Positions 10,783 through 19,484 of a stretch of DNA of 64,000 nt are shown in pieces. Under the pieces are notes generated by a model that ran no database searches, had not been told where the DNA came from, and saw nothing but the letters and a program-made list of their open reading frames with translations. A program made the translations under genes and the position numbers. This DNA is from Culex pipiens pallens (Eukaryota > Arthropoda > Insecta > Diptera > Culicidae): NCBI RefSeq assembly GCF_016801865.2, contig NC_068938.1, forward strand, positions 129,856,689 through 129,920,688, given 5' to 3'. Each line of letters starts with the position of its first letter. The first letter of the stretch is position 1.

Positions 10783-12371
10783 TTTTTTTTTTTTTTCACG
10801 AACTTATTTTTATTAGGTCCTTTTAGGTGCTGAGACCAAGTTAGGACCGGGAATCTACATTTCGATGTTAAATCTAAAAATAATTAAACATCAAACAAAA
10901 TAACTGTGGACAACGGCGAGTTCACTGCGAGGTTCTTGGCGACTTCCTTGAATAAAGGTATCAACGGCTCGAGAAGCAATCTGGTTGGTTCACTCAAAAC
11001 CGTCAGAACCATTTCCAAAATTTTGGAAAACGGTATTCGGTGGTCTTCAGGCTGCCCATTCTGCCTCGAAACAGCAGGCCTCGGCTTGGTGGTTGAGACT
11101 GGAGGAAACATACGGTTGAATGCTGCCGCTCCCGGTTGTGGCAGACGAGTTTCTGTTGTTGGATTTCCGGTTTTCGCACTCTGTGTTTTGCTGGATTTCT
11201 TCTTGATTTTCTTTTTTCGCTTTGGGCCTCCTCCTGGTGTAGAATAGACGAGTTCTTCTTCGGAGGCTTCCTCCTCCGATTGTGGGTCTTCTTCCGCAAG
11301 GACGGCGTAGTGGTTCTCGACTTTGCTGGTCTTCACGATCTCTGCAAAAGACCGCTTGGATCGCTTACTTATCTCCTGCTTCAACTTGTCCGACCTCTCC
11401 TGGTACTTCGGACAGCACCGAGTTTCGTGAACTGCTCCTCCACAAATCAAGCACTTAGTTGGCACTGCTTTGCACTGGTCAGTCTGGTGATTTTCTCCGC
11501 ACTTGCCGCAAATCGTTTTGTTGTTGCAAAAAGCCTTGGTGTGCCCCAGCTTTTGGCAGTTGCTGCAGCTCATAACTTTCGGGTAAAACAAGCGAACTGG
11601 CAGGCGCAGCACGTTGCCGATTTCCAGATAGTCGGGCAGTGCTGTGCCAGCAAAAGTTACTCGGTACGAGTTCGTTGGAACGAACTTCTTGTTCTCCCCC
11701 TCGCCATCAGAATTGCCCATCTGCCTCACCTCAATGACCTGGACCGTCGGAAGGTTCTTTCTTTTGAAGAGGCCAACTCCCTTCAAAACTTGTTGCACCG
11801 TAAGATGATCTTCACTGACCACACCGTCGATCTCCACCGAACGCGCTGGGATCCAAACTCGGTATTCGACGCAGAATTTCGGGTCACAAACAATTCCGTT
11901 CGCCTCCTTCGCGTTGTTGAGAGCAACTCGTAGCTTGTTCCGGTGGAGCTTCGTCACTTCTGTCACGCCCGAGTAGTGCTTTTCCAAGTCCGCCGCAATC
12001 CGCATCACGTTCAGGGGCTTGGACTTCGGCCGGAAGAAAACGACCCACTGTCCTCCTGGATGGTCATGGTACTTGCGAACGCGCGGGTTTGGTTGACCCG
12101 GTTCCGAAGACTTCTCCACCTTCTTGTCCGTTGCCGGCTGCTTCTCCGCCTGAAACCCGTCCGGTTTCTCCCACACACTCTCCTTGGTAACGCTGTTCCA
12201 GTAAAACAACTTCCCCTCCTTGGTCCTTTGTTCCGTCCACTCACTTTCCGCCTTCGCGGCCGCCGCCATGGCCGTCGGCGAAGGTAAACAAATCACCGTC
12301 AGAAAACGCGCGCGAAATGCGATAACTAGCTCGAGAGACGACCGCTCGCGGCTAGAGCTGACGACTGAGTG
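10783..12371 (-). mobile_element. Complete gag-only non-LTR retroelement, WW-domain type
   Basis: The minus-strand element starts at about 12371, has a ~75-nt leader, one ORF, a ~90-nt 3' UTR with AATAAA near the end, and a poly-A tract (poly-T on the plus strand at 10779-10796). The flanks carry a direct repeat AATTCAACTTTT (10771-10782 and 12372-12383), read as the target-site duplication. There is no endonuclease/reverse transcriptase ORF between the gag stop and the tail, so the element is complete but non-autonomous. Gag-only elements of this kind (CM-gag) are known from Culex pipiens; identity with that family is unverified. Confidence 0.75.
10884..12296 (-). CDS. Gag-like ORF1 protein with N-terminal WW domain and zinc knuckles
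   Basis: A 470-residue intact frame. From the N-terminus: an Ala-rich start (Met10 is an alternative initiator); a WW domain at about residues 20-46 with Trp20, Tyr32, Asn34, Thr37, Trp42 and Pro45 in canonical positions, closest in style to the WW domains of TCERG1/PRPF40-type splicing factors; a central region typical of Jockey-clade ORF1 proteins; three CCHC knuckles at roughly 240-300 (CSNCQKLGHTKAFC, CGKCGENHQTDQC, CLICGGAVHETRCC); then an acidic stretch and a Lys-rich block (KRKKKIKKK). ORF1 proteins of this clade bind the element RNA. WW domains bind Pro-rich partners, so recruitment to a host factor is inferred, not shown. No pol ORF follows. The gag assignment is strong; the origin of the WW domain is open. 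Confidence 0.85.
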   Translation of the reverse strand: MICLPSPTAMAAAAKAESEWTEQRTKEGKLFYWNSVTKESVWEKPDGFQAEKQPATDKKVEKSSEPGQPNPRVRKYHDHPGGQWVVFFRPKSKPLNVMRIAADLEKHYSGVTEVTKLHRNKLRVALNNAKEANGIVCDPKFCVEYRVWIPARSVEIDGVVSEDHLTVQQVLKGVGLFKRKNLPTVQVIEVRQMGNSDGEGENKKFVPTNSYRVTFAGTALPDYLEIGNVLRLPVRLFYPKVMSCSNCQKLGHTKAFCNNKTICGKCGENHQTDQCKAVPTKCLICGGAVHETRCCPKYQERSDKLKQEISKRSKRSFAEIVKTSKVENHYAVLAEEDPQSEEEASEEELVYSTPGGGPKRKKKIKKKSSKTQSAKTGNPTTETRLPQPGAAAFNRMFPPVSTTKPRPAVSRQNGQPEDHRIPFSKILEMVLTVLSEPTRLLLEPLIPLFKEVAKNLAVNSPLSTVILFDV

Positions 12372-12834
12372 AATTCAACTTTTCAGAAAGCTTATTTAAG
12401 AACCTCATTTGCGTAATTTCGTCAATTATTTTCATTTTTGCTCATAATTCGAAAAATACAATGAATTCAAACGTCGTTTTCTTTCGGTATGGTGATGCTA
12501 TTTGACGTCCTTTATAAGACCCTTACCTTACAGTTGGTCTAAATCCATTCTTAAGCCCAAAACCAAGGGTGGCCCGTTCTGCCCCCCTGGTCCATTCTGC
12601 CCCCCCCCCCTGCCCCTACCCTTTTTCCTCATAAAACACACTTTTAAATGCTCTTGTATAATGTTTATTTGTTTATTTGTTTAACACCAACAGGCACCAC
12701 ATGCCCAAATGGTGTGCTTAAAACTAAGTACATGTACACAAATTATCGCCTAAAAAACAATAAAAACTTATTTTTGATGACGTCACGGGACAGATTAAAA
12801 TCGAACAAAGAAGCTACAAAATTGAATGCTCTGT

Positions 12835-13410
12835 GTAGTCCCGTCAACGCGCTATGCATAGCATAGTTCGTCCGGCGAACAGGAACACGCAAGAACGGAG
12901 TGTTACGAAGCGTTCGAAGCTCTTAACCGCCAGTTGATTGGTCGATACGAAACTTCCCCCGTTCCACACAGCTCGCATTTCATGTTTATTCCCCAACATG
13001 TCATCGCGCTCGAACAATTCTCAGAAGCCCCGAACTTCTTTCCAGAACGGAAGCCGCCACCAGCGAAAACGAAAACGACCAAGCGAGACCTTCAACCCAC
13101 CAAAATCGACGAACCATTCCAGCCGGAACAGAAAAGTGTAACGCGAGACCCACGTGGGAGGGTTATTTCACCAATCAGAACCGAATAAAAGAAGCTTGAG
13201 TTTTTTTTTCTCGCAATTTGATTTTTGAGACCATTTTTTATTCCATTTTTCTCACCGCGCGCGTTCGTCTTTGACTTCGAACCGCGCGCGCGTTCCCGAT
13301 CGAAAACAAGCTGCTGCTGGAGCTCCATTCCGTTTTGCGCAAAGTTAGCCAATTTTAAGTTAAACTTGTCACTTTTGTTTATTAAAGTTGCGGCGATGTA
13401 AATAACAAAT
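12835..13410 (+). mobile_element. Possible solo LTR
   Basis: The segment has a TGTTACG start near 12900, a TATA-like AATAAAAG at 13186-13193, an ATTAAAGTTG signal at 13381-13390 and an AATAACA end near 13408, the order expected in a BEL/Pao-type LTR. I could not find a matching target duplication or a second LTR. Overlapping short frames at 12934-13188 are not recognised. It lies just beyond the inferred tubulin 3' end. Confidence 0.3.
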
Positions 13411-13733
13411 ACTTAAAGCATTTTTTTTTGTTTTGTTTGAATCTTGATCTTTTTGTCAGTGTGTGCTTCAATCGTCGATTTTTTTAATAAGTTAAATATG
13501 TTTTTCCTTTTTGTATCAATTTGCCTTAATTAGTCAGTATGATTAAAATTAACGAGTAAGAAGAAATGAGGCGGAAAGAGGCGAGGAAGAGGACTGCGTC
13601 GAAGTGGAACGAACCAAAGAGAAAGAAAGAATGAAAATGAGAGGAAGGAAGAAAGGAGAGAAATCAAACTCGACTCGAGGGGTGTTGATTTTAGTCGTTT
13701 TTGCCGTTCGGTTTTTTGAAATAACTTCACTGT

Positions 13734-13739
13734 TTTATT
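13734..13739 (-). promoter_or_regulatory. Likely poly(A) signal of beta-tubulin
   Basis: AATAAA on the minus strand, about 420 nt past the beta-tubulin stop codon. A further AATAAA at 13378-13383 is a possible distal site. Choice of site cannot be decided from sequence. Confidence 0.5.
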
Positions 13740-14158
13740 CTTGTTTTAAACGTTTTTTTTCTTATTTTCTTGTTTTGCTGAGCTGGCAGTGGTTACTAAT
13801 TTTTGCAACTTTTAGTTTTGGTTTTTTTTTCTTATTTTCATGCTGCTGCGCTGGCGTTATTCTCTGATGCGTTTTGTTGTTGTTGTTGATTTTTCTTCAC
13901 ATTTCTGCTGATGTTGTTCTCGCTGACTTTTCGTTTTTCTTTTCGAAAAAAGAACGTTGCATTCTCTCGATTTCTTTTTGAAGTGATTTGAGTGTGTGTT
14001 GGGAAAAACATGGGGAGAGTTAGTTTAGAAGAAAGGTGGCGCAGATTAGCCAAACATTCGGAATGCGAGAGATAGAGAGAAGGGGGGGTTGGGGAGATTT
14101 TTTTGTGGGGGATGTCGGGGAGTTTGAGTTGAGTTGGTGACACGTCGAGGGGCGGCGT

Positions 14159-15445
14159 TTAGTTCTCGTCAACTTCAGCCTCCTGCTCCTCGTCGAACTC
14201 GGCGTCCTCGTCGGCGGTGGCCTCCTGGTACTGCTGGTATTCCGACACCAGATCGTTCATGTTGCTCTCGGCCTCGGTGAACTCCATCTCGTCCATGCCC
14301 TCGCCGGTGTACCAATGCAAGAAAGCCTTACGACGGAACATAGCGGTGAACTGTTCGGAGATGCGCTTGAACAGCTCCTGGATGGCGGTCGAGTTGCCGA
14401 TGAACGTCGCGGACATCTTGAGTCCTCGCGGCGGGATATCACAGACGGCGGTCTTGACGTTGTTCGGGATCCATTCGACGAAGTAGCTGCTGTTCTTGTT
14501 CTGGATGTTGAGCATCTGCTCGTCCACTTCCTTCATCGACATGCGGCCTCGGAACACGGCGGCGACCGTCAGGTAACGTCCGTGTCGGGGATCGCAAGCG
14601 GCCATCATGTTCTTGGCGTCGAACATCTGCTGGGTCAGCTCTGGGACGGTCAGGGCACGGTACTGCTGCGAGCCACGGGACGTCAGCGGGGCGAATCCGG
14701 GCATGAAGAAGTGCAGACGTGGGAATGGAACCATGTTGACGGCCAGTTTTCGCAGATCGGCGTTCAGCTGACCCGGGAATCGCAGACAGGTGGTGACTCC
14801 GGACATGGTCAGCGACACCAGATGGTTCAGATCGCCGTACGTGGGTGTGGTGAGCTTCAGCGTGCGGAAGCAGATGTCGTACAGGGCTTCATTGTCGATA
14901 CAGTACGTCTCGTCGGTGTTTTCTACCAGCTGGTGCACGGACAGGGTGGCGTTGTACGGTTCCACGACGGTGTCTGACACTTTGGGCGAGGGCACGACTG
15001 AGTATGTGTTCATGATTCTGTCGGGGTATTCTTCACGAATCTTTGAGATCAGCAGCGTTCCCATGCCGGAACCGGTACCACCGCCCAGCGAGTGCGTCAG
15101 CTGGAATCCCTGCAGGCAGTCGCACGATTCGGCCTCCTTGCGCACCACGTCGAGCACGCTGTCGACCAGTTCCGCGCCCTCGGTGTAGTGTCCCTTGGCC
15201 CAGTTGTTGCCGGCGCCCGACTGTCCGAACACAAAGTTGTCCGGCCGGAAGATCTGTCCGAAGGGTCCCGAGCGGACCGAGTCCATGGTGCCGGGCTCCA
15301 GATCGACCAGGACGGCGCGGGGCACGTACTTGCCGCCGGACGCCTCATTGTAGTACACGTTGATGCGCTCCAGCTGCAGGTCTGAGTCACCGTGGTAGGC
15401 GCCGGTTGCGTCGATGCCATGCTCGTCCGAGATGATTTCCCAAAA
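14159..15445 (-). CDS. betaTub56D-like: Beta-tubulin, coding exon 2 (residues 20-447)
   Basis: Encodes 428 residues which, joined to the 19 codons of exon 1, give a 447-residue beta-tubulin, the usual length of the insect beta-1 class. Beta-tubulin pairs with alpha-tubulin and binds exchangeable GTP to form microtubules. Visible family marks include the GTP-binding loop GGGTGSGMG, the segment following the splice acceptor (FWEIISDEHGID), the MREI start in exon 1 and the acidic tail ending in AEVDEN. The acceptor is CTCCTCAACAG before TTTTGGG, which keeps frame. The long intron after codon 19 matches the Drosophila beta-Tub56D arrangement, where that intron holds regulatory elements. Many overlapping frames on the opposite strand are GC-rich shadows. 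No frameshift or damaged motif is seen; this is a functional gene. Confidence 0.97.
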   Translation of the reverse strand, partial: FWEIISDEHGIDATGAYHGDSDLQLERINVYYNEASGGKYVPRAVLVDLEPGTMDSVRSGPFGQIFRPDNFVFGQSGAGNNWAKGHYTEGAELVDSVLDVVRKEAESCDCLQGFQLTHSLGGGTGSGMGTLLISKIREEYPDRIMNTYSVVPSPKVSDTVVEPYNATLSVHQLVENTDETYCIDNEALYDICFRTLKLTTPTYGDLNHLVSLTMSGVTTCLRFPGQLNADLRKLAVNMVPFPRLHFFMPGFAPLTSRGSQQYRALTVPELTQQMFDAKNMMAACDPRHGRYLTVAAVFRGRMSMKEVDEQMLNIQNKNSSYFVEWIPNNVKTAVCDIPPRGLKMSATFIGNSTAIQELFKRISEQFTAMFRRKAFLHWYTGEGMDEMEFTEAESNMNDLVSEYQQYQEATADEDAEFDEEQEAEVDEN

Positions 15446-15589
15446 CTGTTGAGGAGAGGGAGAGAGAAAATATTCGTTAGAAACTATTCACTAATCAAAT
15501 GTTGACGACCTTTCAGCGAAATTCGATCAAATTTGAACATCAACTTTGACATTCATTCCACTTCATAGCATCGTAGCTCGGTTGGCACC

Positions 15590-16760
15590 GTCTCGACTAT
15601 CAGAGAATTCGATTATCCAAGGAGTCGATTTTCCGAATAGTGGATTATCCATAGTTTGCATCATTCTGAGCTTCGATTATTCACTGCCAAAAAACTCTCT
15701 TTCATCAAGCTCGATTTTCTTTAGTACCTATTATCCAGATTTTGATTATCCTTAGCTTCGACTATCCAAAGTATCAAAATTATGAAGATTTTTAAAGAAT
15801 CCAGAGTCAAAACGGCTGCTTATTAACACAGAATTTCGATTATCCGTAGCCTCGATTATCCAGAAAAAAAAAAATCCAACCAATCTTGATAATTGATACT
15901 TGGGATAGTCAAAGCTATGGATAATAAAAAAATCTGGATTATTAAAATTCTAGATAATCAAAATTCTGGATAATCATCATCATCTGGATAATCAAAATTC
16001 TAGATAATCAAAATTCTGTATAATCAAAATCCTGGATTAGAGTTAAAATGGTTGTCTTGTTCACCCAGTCTTTCGATTATCCGTAGCCTCGATTATCCAG
16101 AAAAAATCCAATTCAATCTTGATAATTGATACTTTGGACAGTCGAAGCTGTGGATAATAAAAATTCTGGATTATCAAAATTCTAGATAATCAAAATTCTG
16201 GATAATCATCATCATCTGGATAATCAAAATTCTAGATAATCAAAATCCTGGAATATTAAAATTTTAAACCTCTTTTTTCTAGCGCTGTCCAAAAATCTCA
16301 AAATTTCAGAGTCTTTATTATACTGAGTCACAATTATCCAGAGTCTTGACTTCATACCAAGAGTCTCGATTTATTCAGAGACAAAAATACAGAAATTAGG
16401 TTGAAAAGACTCGATTAGGGGGCTGTCCAGATAGTGTCTTGATTATCCATTGTCATTTATTGAAGAAGTCGATTATCCAGAATCCCGATGATTTTGGACC
16501 ACGATTATCCAAAACTTCAATTGATCATTCATAGTTTGGATTATCCGGAGCATAGACTATCCTAATTTTTTCATAAATTAAAAAAAAATATAGTCTTGAT
16601 AATCAAAAGTATAAAAATTGTCCAGAGTCTTGATTATTCAGATAATCAATTATCCGAAGTCTCAACTACTCTGAGTCTTGATTGCCTACTATCAAGATTC
16701 TCGACAATCCTTGATTTTTCATTGTTTCGATTATCCATAACCTATCTGAGGTTCAGAAGA
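15590..16760. repeat. Decayed GATTATCC quasi-tandem field
   Basis: Over a dozen copies of TCGATTATCC or its inverse GGATAATC occur at irregular 15-40 nt spacing, often as CCAGAGTCTCGATTATCC. Within it, about 15835-16030 is repeated at about 16073-16265 with minor changes, including an ATCATCATCTGGATAATC word. The core resembles the MITE end GTCCAGACTCGATTATCC seen at 35732 and 37319. Confidence 0.75.
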
Positions 16761-18112
16761 AAAGTATAAAATATGTTCAAGCACGTTTCTTGTGGAAAAT
16801 TCGTTTTCGAGGGCTCAGACTCATAAAAGGCTATCAAAATTAGTAAAACGAGTTTGAAAAACGACCTTTCAACAAACATTTACCTCCCAAAAAGACCAAC
16901 GTGTCCTCCAAACAAAGCAAGCGATTAAATCTAAGCACTCCTTGTTCTTTTATATACAATTTTTTTCATGGAGGACAATTTTATGACTCATCGCAGCAAC
17001 CCTTAATTCTGCGGCAACACGCAACAATCCCCCACCCCTCTTGAGACTATCGCAAGGACCCATCAGACCATAAATGAGGACACTCACTTCGTCGTAACCA
17101 CAGCCGCCGCCTGCCACGATGAGTCATGAATATTTCATATCCTTCGTTCCCCCCACCAAAAAGGATTCTTTCGAACGCAAGGTTTGGTCGATAAATGTCG
17201 CCGCCGCCGCCGCCGGCGATCCTGCGCATGCTCTGACTTGGGAAAACGGAAAAAAAAGGTGCGCCGGGTCCGGTTGCCAACCGGAGGGACGATGAACCCC
17301 AACTCCTGCCCTGAAACTGGGCAAGGACCTGCCGCCCGGAATGACTCATTGAGGTCGGACCTGTTTAGACCAGCACGGTTTCGATGGTTTCCCCGATCGA
17401 TTGCGCTCGATTTCTCCCGTCGCCGTCGCGGTCAGAAAAAAGCAATTTTCTCATCAAAGTAGGCTATTGGAAAGTGATCGCGCCGCTGCGCGGGGGCGTC
17501 GTCACAGCCTACTTCGATAGAGTTGGTTAGAGACAGGTGGTGGGCACTGGAACCTTCACCAGTCGTTGTGGTCGCCCCCTCAGCAAGCTACGCCGAATCA
17601 GGCCACCCCACGACAAGTTTTTTGCTACTTTTGAGGGCATCGTGGTCTCAAGTGGGCGCGCGCGCGCCGCAAGCTGACGTGGCCAAATGGAACCGGCCGC
17701 CGCCGCGCGCTCCCATGACCATAAATGGGAGGAAATGAGAAGAATTTGCATTGAGAGCTGAACTGTGTGTGTGTGTGGCGGTGATGATGTCATCGCTCTG
17801 CCATAGTCGTAGTATGTCATGCCGTCGCGACTATCATGGTCAAAAAGTGCGCCGGAACGGTAGTGCTGGTGATGTTTTTTTTTTTTTTGCATTGCTCGCA
17901 GTGCGGTCATCACAGCCTACTACGACCACTTTGAAAGCGGTACAGACTGGCATGTGTGGACAGTTAAAAGTCTCGACCAAGTCCTCAATGCAAGTAATTT
18001 AGATTAATTCAGAACAGGAAATATCGTTAACAGCTATGAGAGGCGCAAACAATATTTTTTTTGACTCAATATTAATTTGAATTTTTTGAAATGTGTATTA
18101 GCTTGCTTAACA

Positions 18113-18556
18113 ATGTTTTTTCTTTGAAAGCTATTGTTAAACTACTCTAAAGAGTTTTAAAATCTATAGAAATTATTGATTTTCAACGATTCCAATGAAT
18201 ATTCATTGCGGTTAACTTGAAGTAGTGGGTCTGGCCATTGAATAGATGTATGTCGCGAGTTCTCTTGCTTGAAATTTATTGTTGAACTACTTTAAAAAGC
18301 TTAAAAATCTATAGAGATTGATATTCAACGATTCCAAAGAATCTTCCTTGCATTTAACTTCAAGTAGTGGGTCTGGCCATCGAATAGAATTATGTCGTGA
18401 GTTCCTTCACCTGATTTTTTTTTGGTGAACTACTCTAAAGAGTTTAAAATTCTATAAAAAATATTGATTTTCAACGATTCCAAAGAATATTCTTTGCGGT
18501 TAACTTCTGATAGTGGGTCTGGCCATTGGATAGTAATATGTTGAGAGTATTTTTTT
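18113..18556. repeat. Three-copy ~145-bp tandem repeat
   Basis: The marker TAGTGGGTCTGGCCAT occurs at 18223, 18365 and about 18511 (period 142-146). Each unit also has AACTACTCTAAAGAG or a variant, a CTATAGA-like string, and TTCAACGATTCCAA. Units are diverged by visible substitutions, so the array is not brand new. Confidence 0.8.
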
Positions 18557-19484
18557 CAAAAGGCGCAATATTTTTTTTATTTATAAATTTAATTTTTTGA
18601 CATTATCAGGACAAGACAAATCTGTCAAGATTGAAAATAGTTTCAAATAAATTCAACTCCTAACCACAAACTTCATCAAGCCTCAGCTTTAAAAAACAAG
18701 AATCAAATTTTAAGACTCTCTCCAAAAACGGAATTCGCCAAGGATTCGTGACCATAAAACGACTCCGCGCTTGAGAACCGTAAACTTAACGAGCCCCACA
18801 AACAACAACAAGGTCCACACAAAACTTTTATTAGCAGACTCGGTCGTTTCGAGAACCTCCAATTTATATCACACAACACGCGTCTAGAAATGATGTCATA
18901 ACATGACTTCTTTTAAATGGAATCTACGTGAAGAAAGCAACGCCGTCAAAAAATAAAGTTGGCCATGATAAGAAACGTAAACAAGTGGTGCGAGGTGCAC
19001 AATTCTTAGCAACAACCAGCAGATACTTACGTTCAAGCGAAGCTTGAAAGATTACACTTTTTGCACCTGATAAGCTAGGAATTTTGATGCAATTTTTAAG
19101 TCCGCTTAGTGCGAAGCGCTAATGAGGGGGGGGTCTTAAACGTGGATCGTTAACCTTTTTCAGACCACCCAAAAAAAACAAAGCAGTGCACAAGAAAGTG
19201 CATTTCTCTTTCAATCAATTTTTACTGCTATCATTCGCCCCACCGGGCCCAATTGTTTCTCAATTGATTGGTCTTTCTTTTTTATAGCAGCACACACCCA
19301 AGCGCGCACGCTATAATTTACTCTCCTTTCTTCTTGCCCGGTTCGGTTGCTGTAGCGATGGATGACGGTGGAAAGAAACTGTCCCGCAATTTTACCGTTT
19401 ACTGGCTCTTTTGGGAGAGCTCTTGATCGGGAACAGTAGGCCAAGCGTCTTAGCAATCGCTAGCGAACTTCGTTCGCGAAAAGT

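Larger units (their letters stand above)
10073..12618. mobile_element. Inverted-repeat element with GGGGCAGAATGG ends, split by a retroelement
   Basis: The left end TAGGGGCAGGGGGGGCAGAA (from 10073) is matched in inverse by the G/C-rich end at 12588-12618 (TTCTGCCCC, then CTGCCCCTA). The GGGGCAGAATGGNCCACC word also recurs internally at 10277-10323, at 10632-10645 and at 12568-12590 in inverse, so the element is built of short subrepeats. Removing the nested gag-only retroelement (10783-12371) leaves roughly 950 bp without a transposase. Confidence 0.6.

Noticed and set aside
11136..12287. Plus-strand frames of 265 and 114 codons over the gag-only element
   Set aside because: Antisense shadows of the intact WW/zinc-knuckle ORF with no recognisable domain.
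14217..15420. Several long frames overlapping beta-tubulin on both strands
   Set aside because: GC-rich third-position bias of the tubulin exon opens these frames; none has a domain, and the tubulin frame explains the region.
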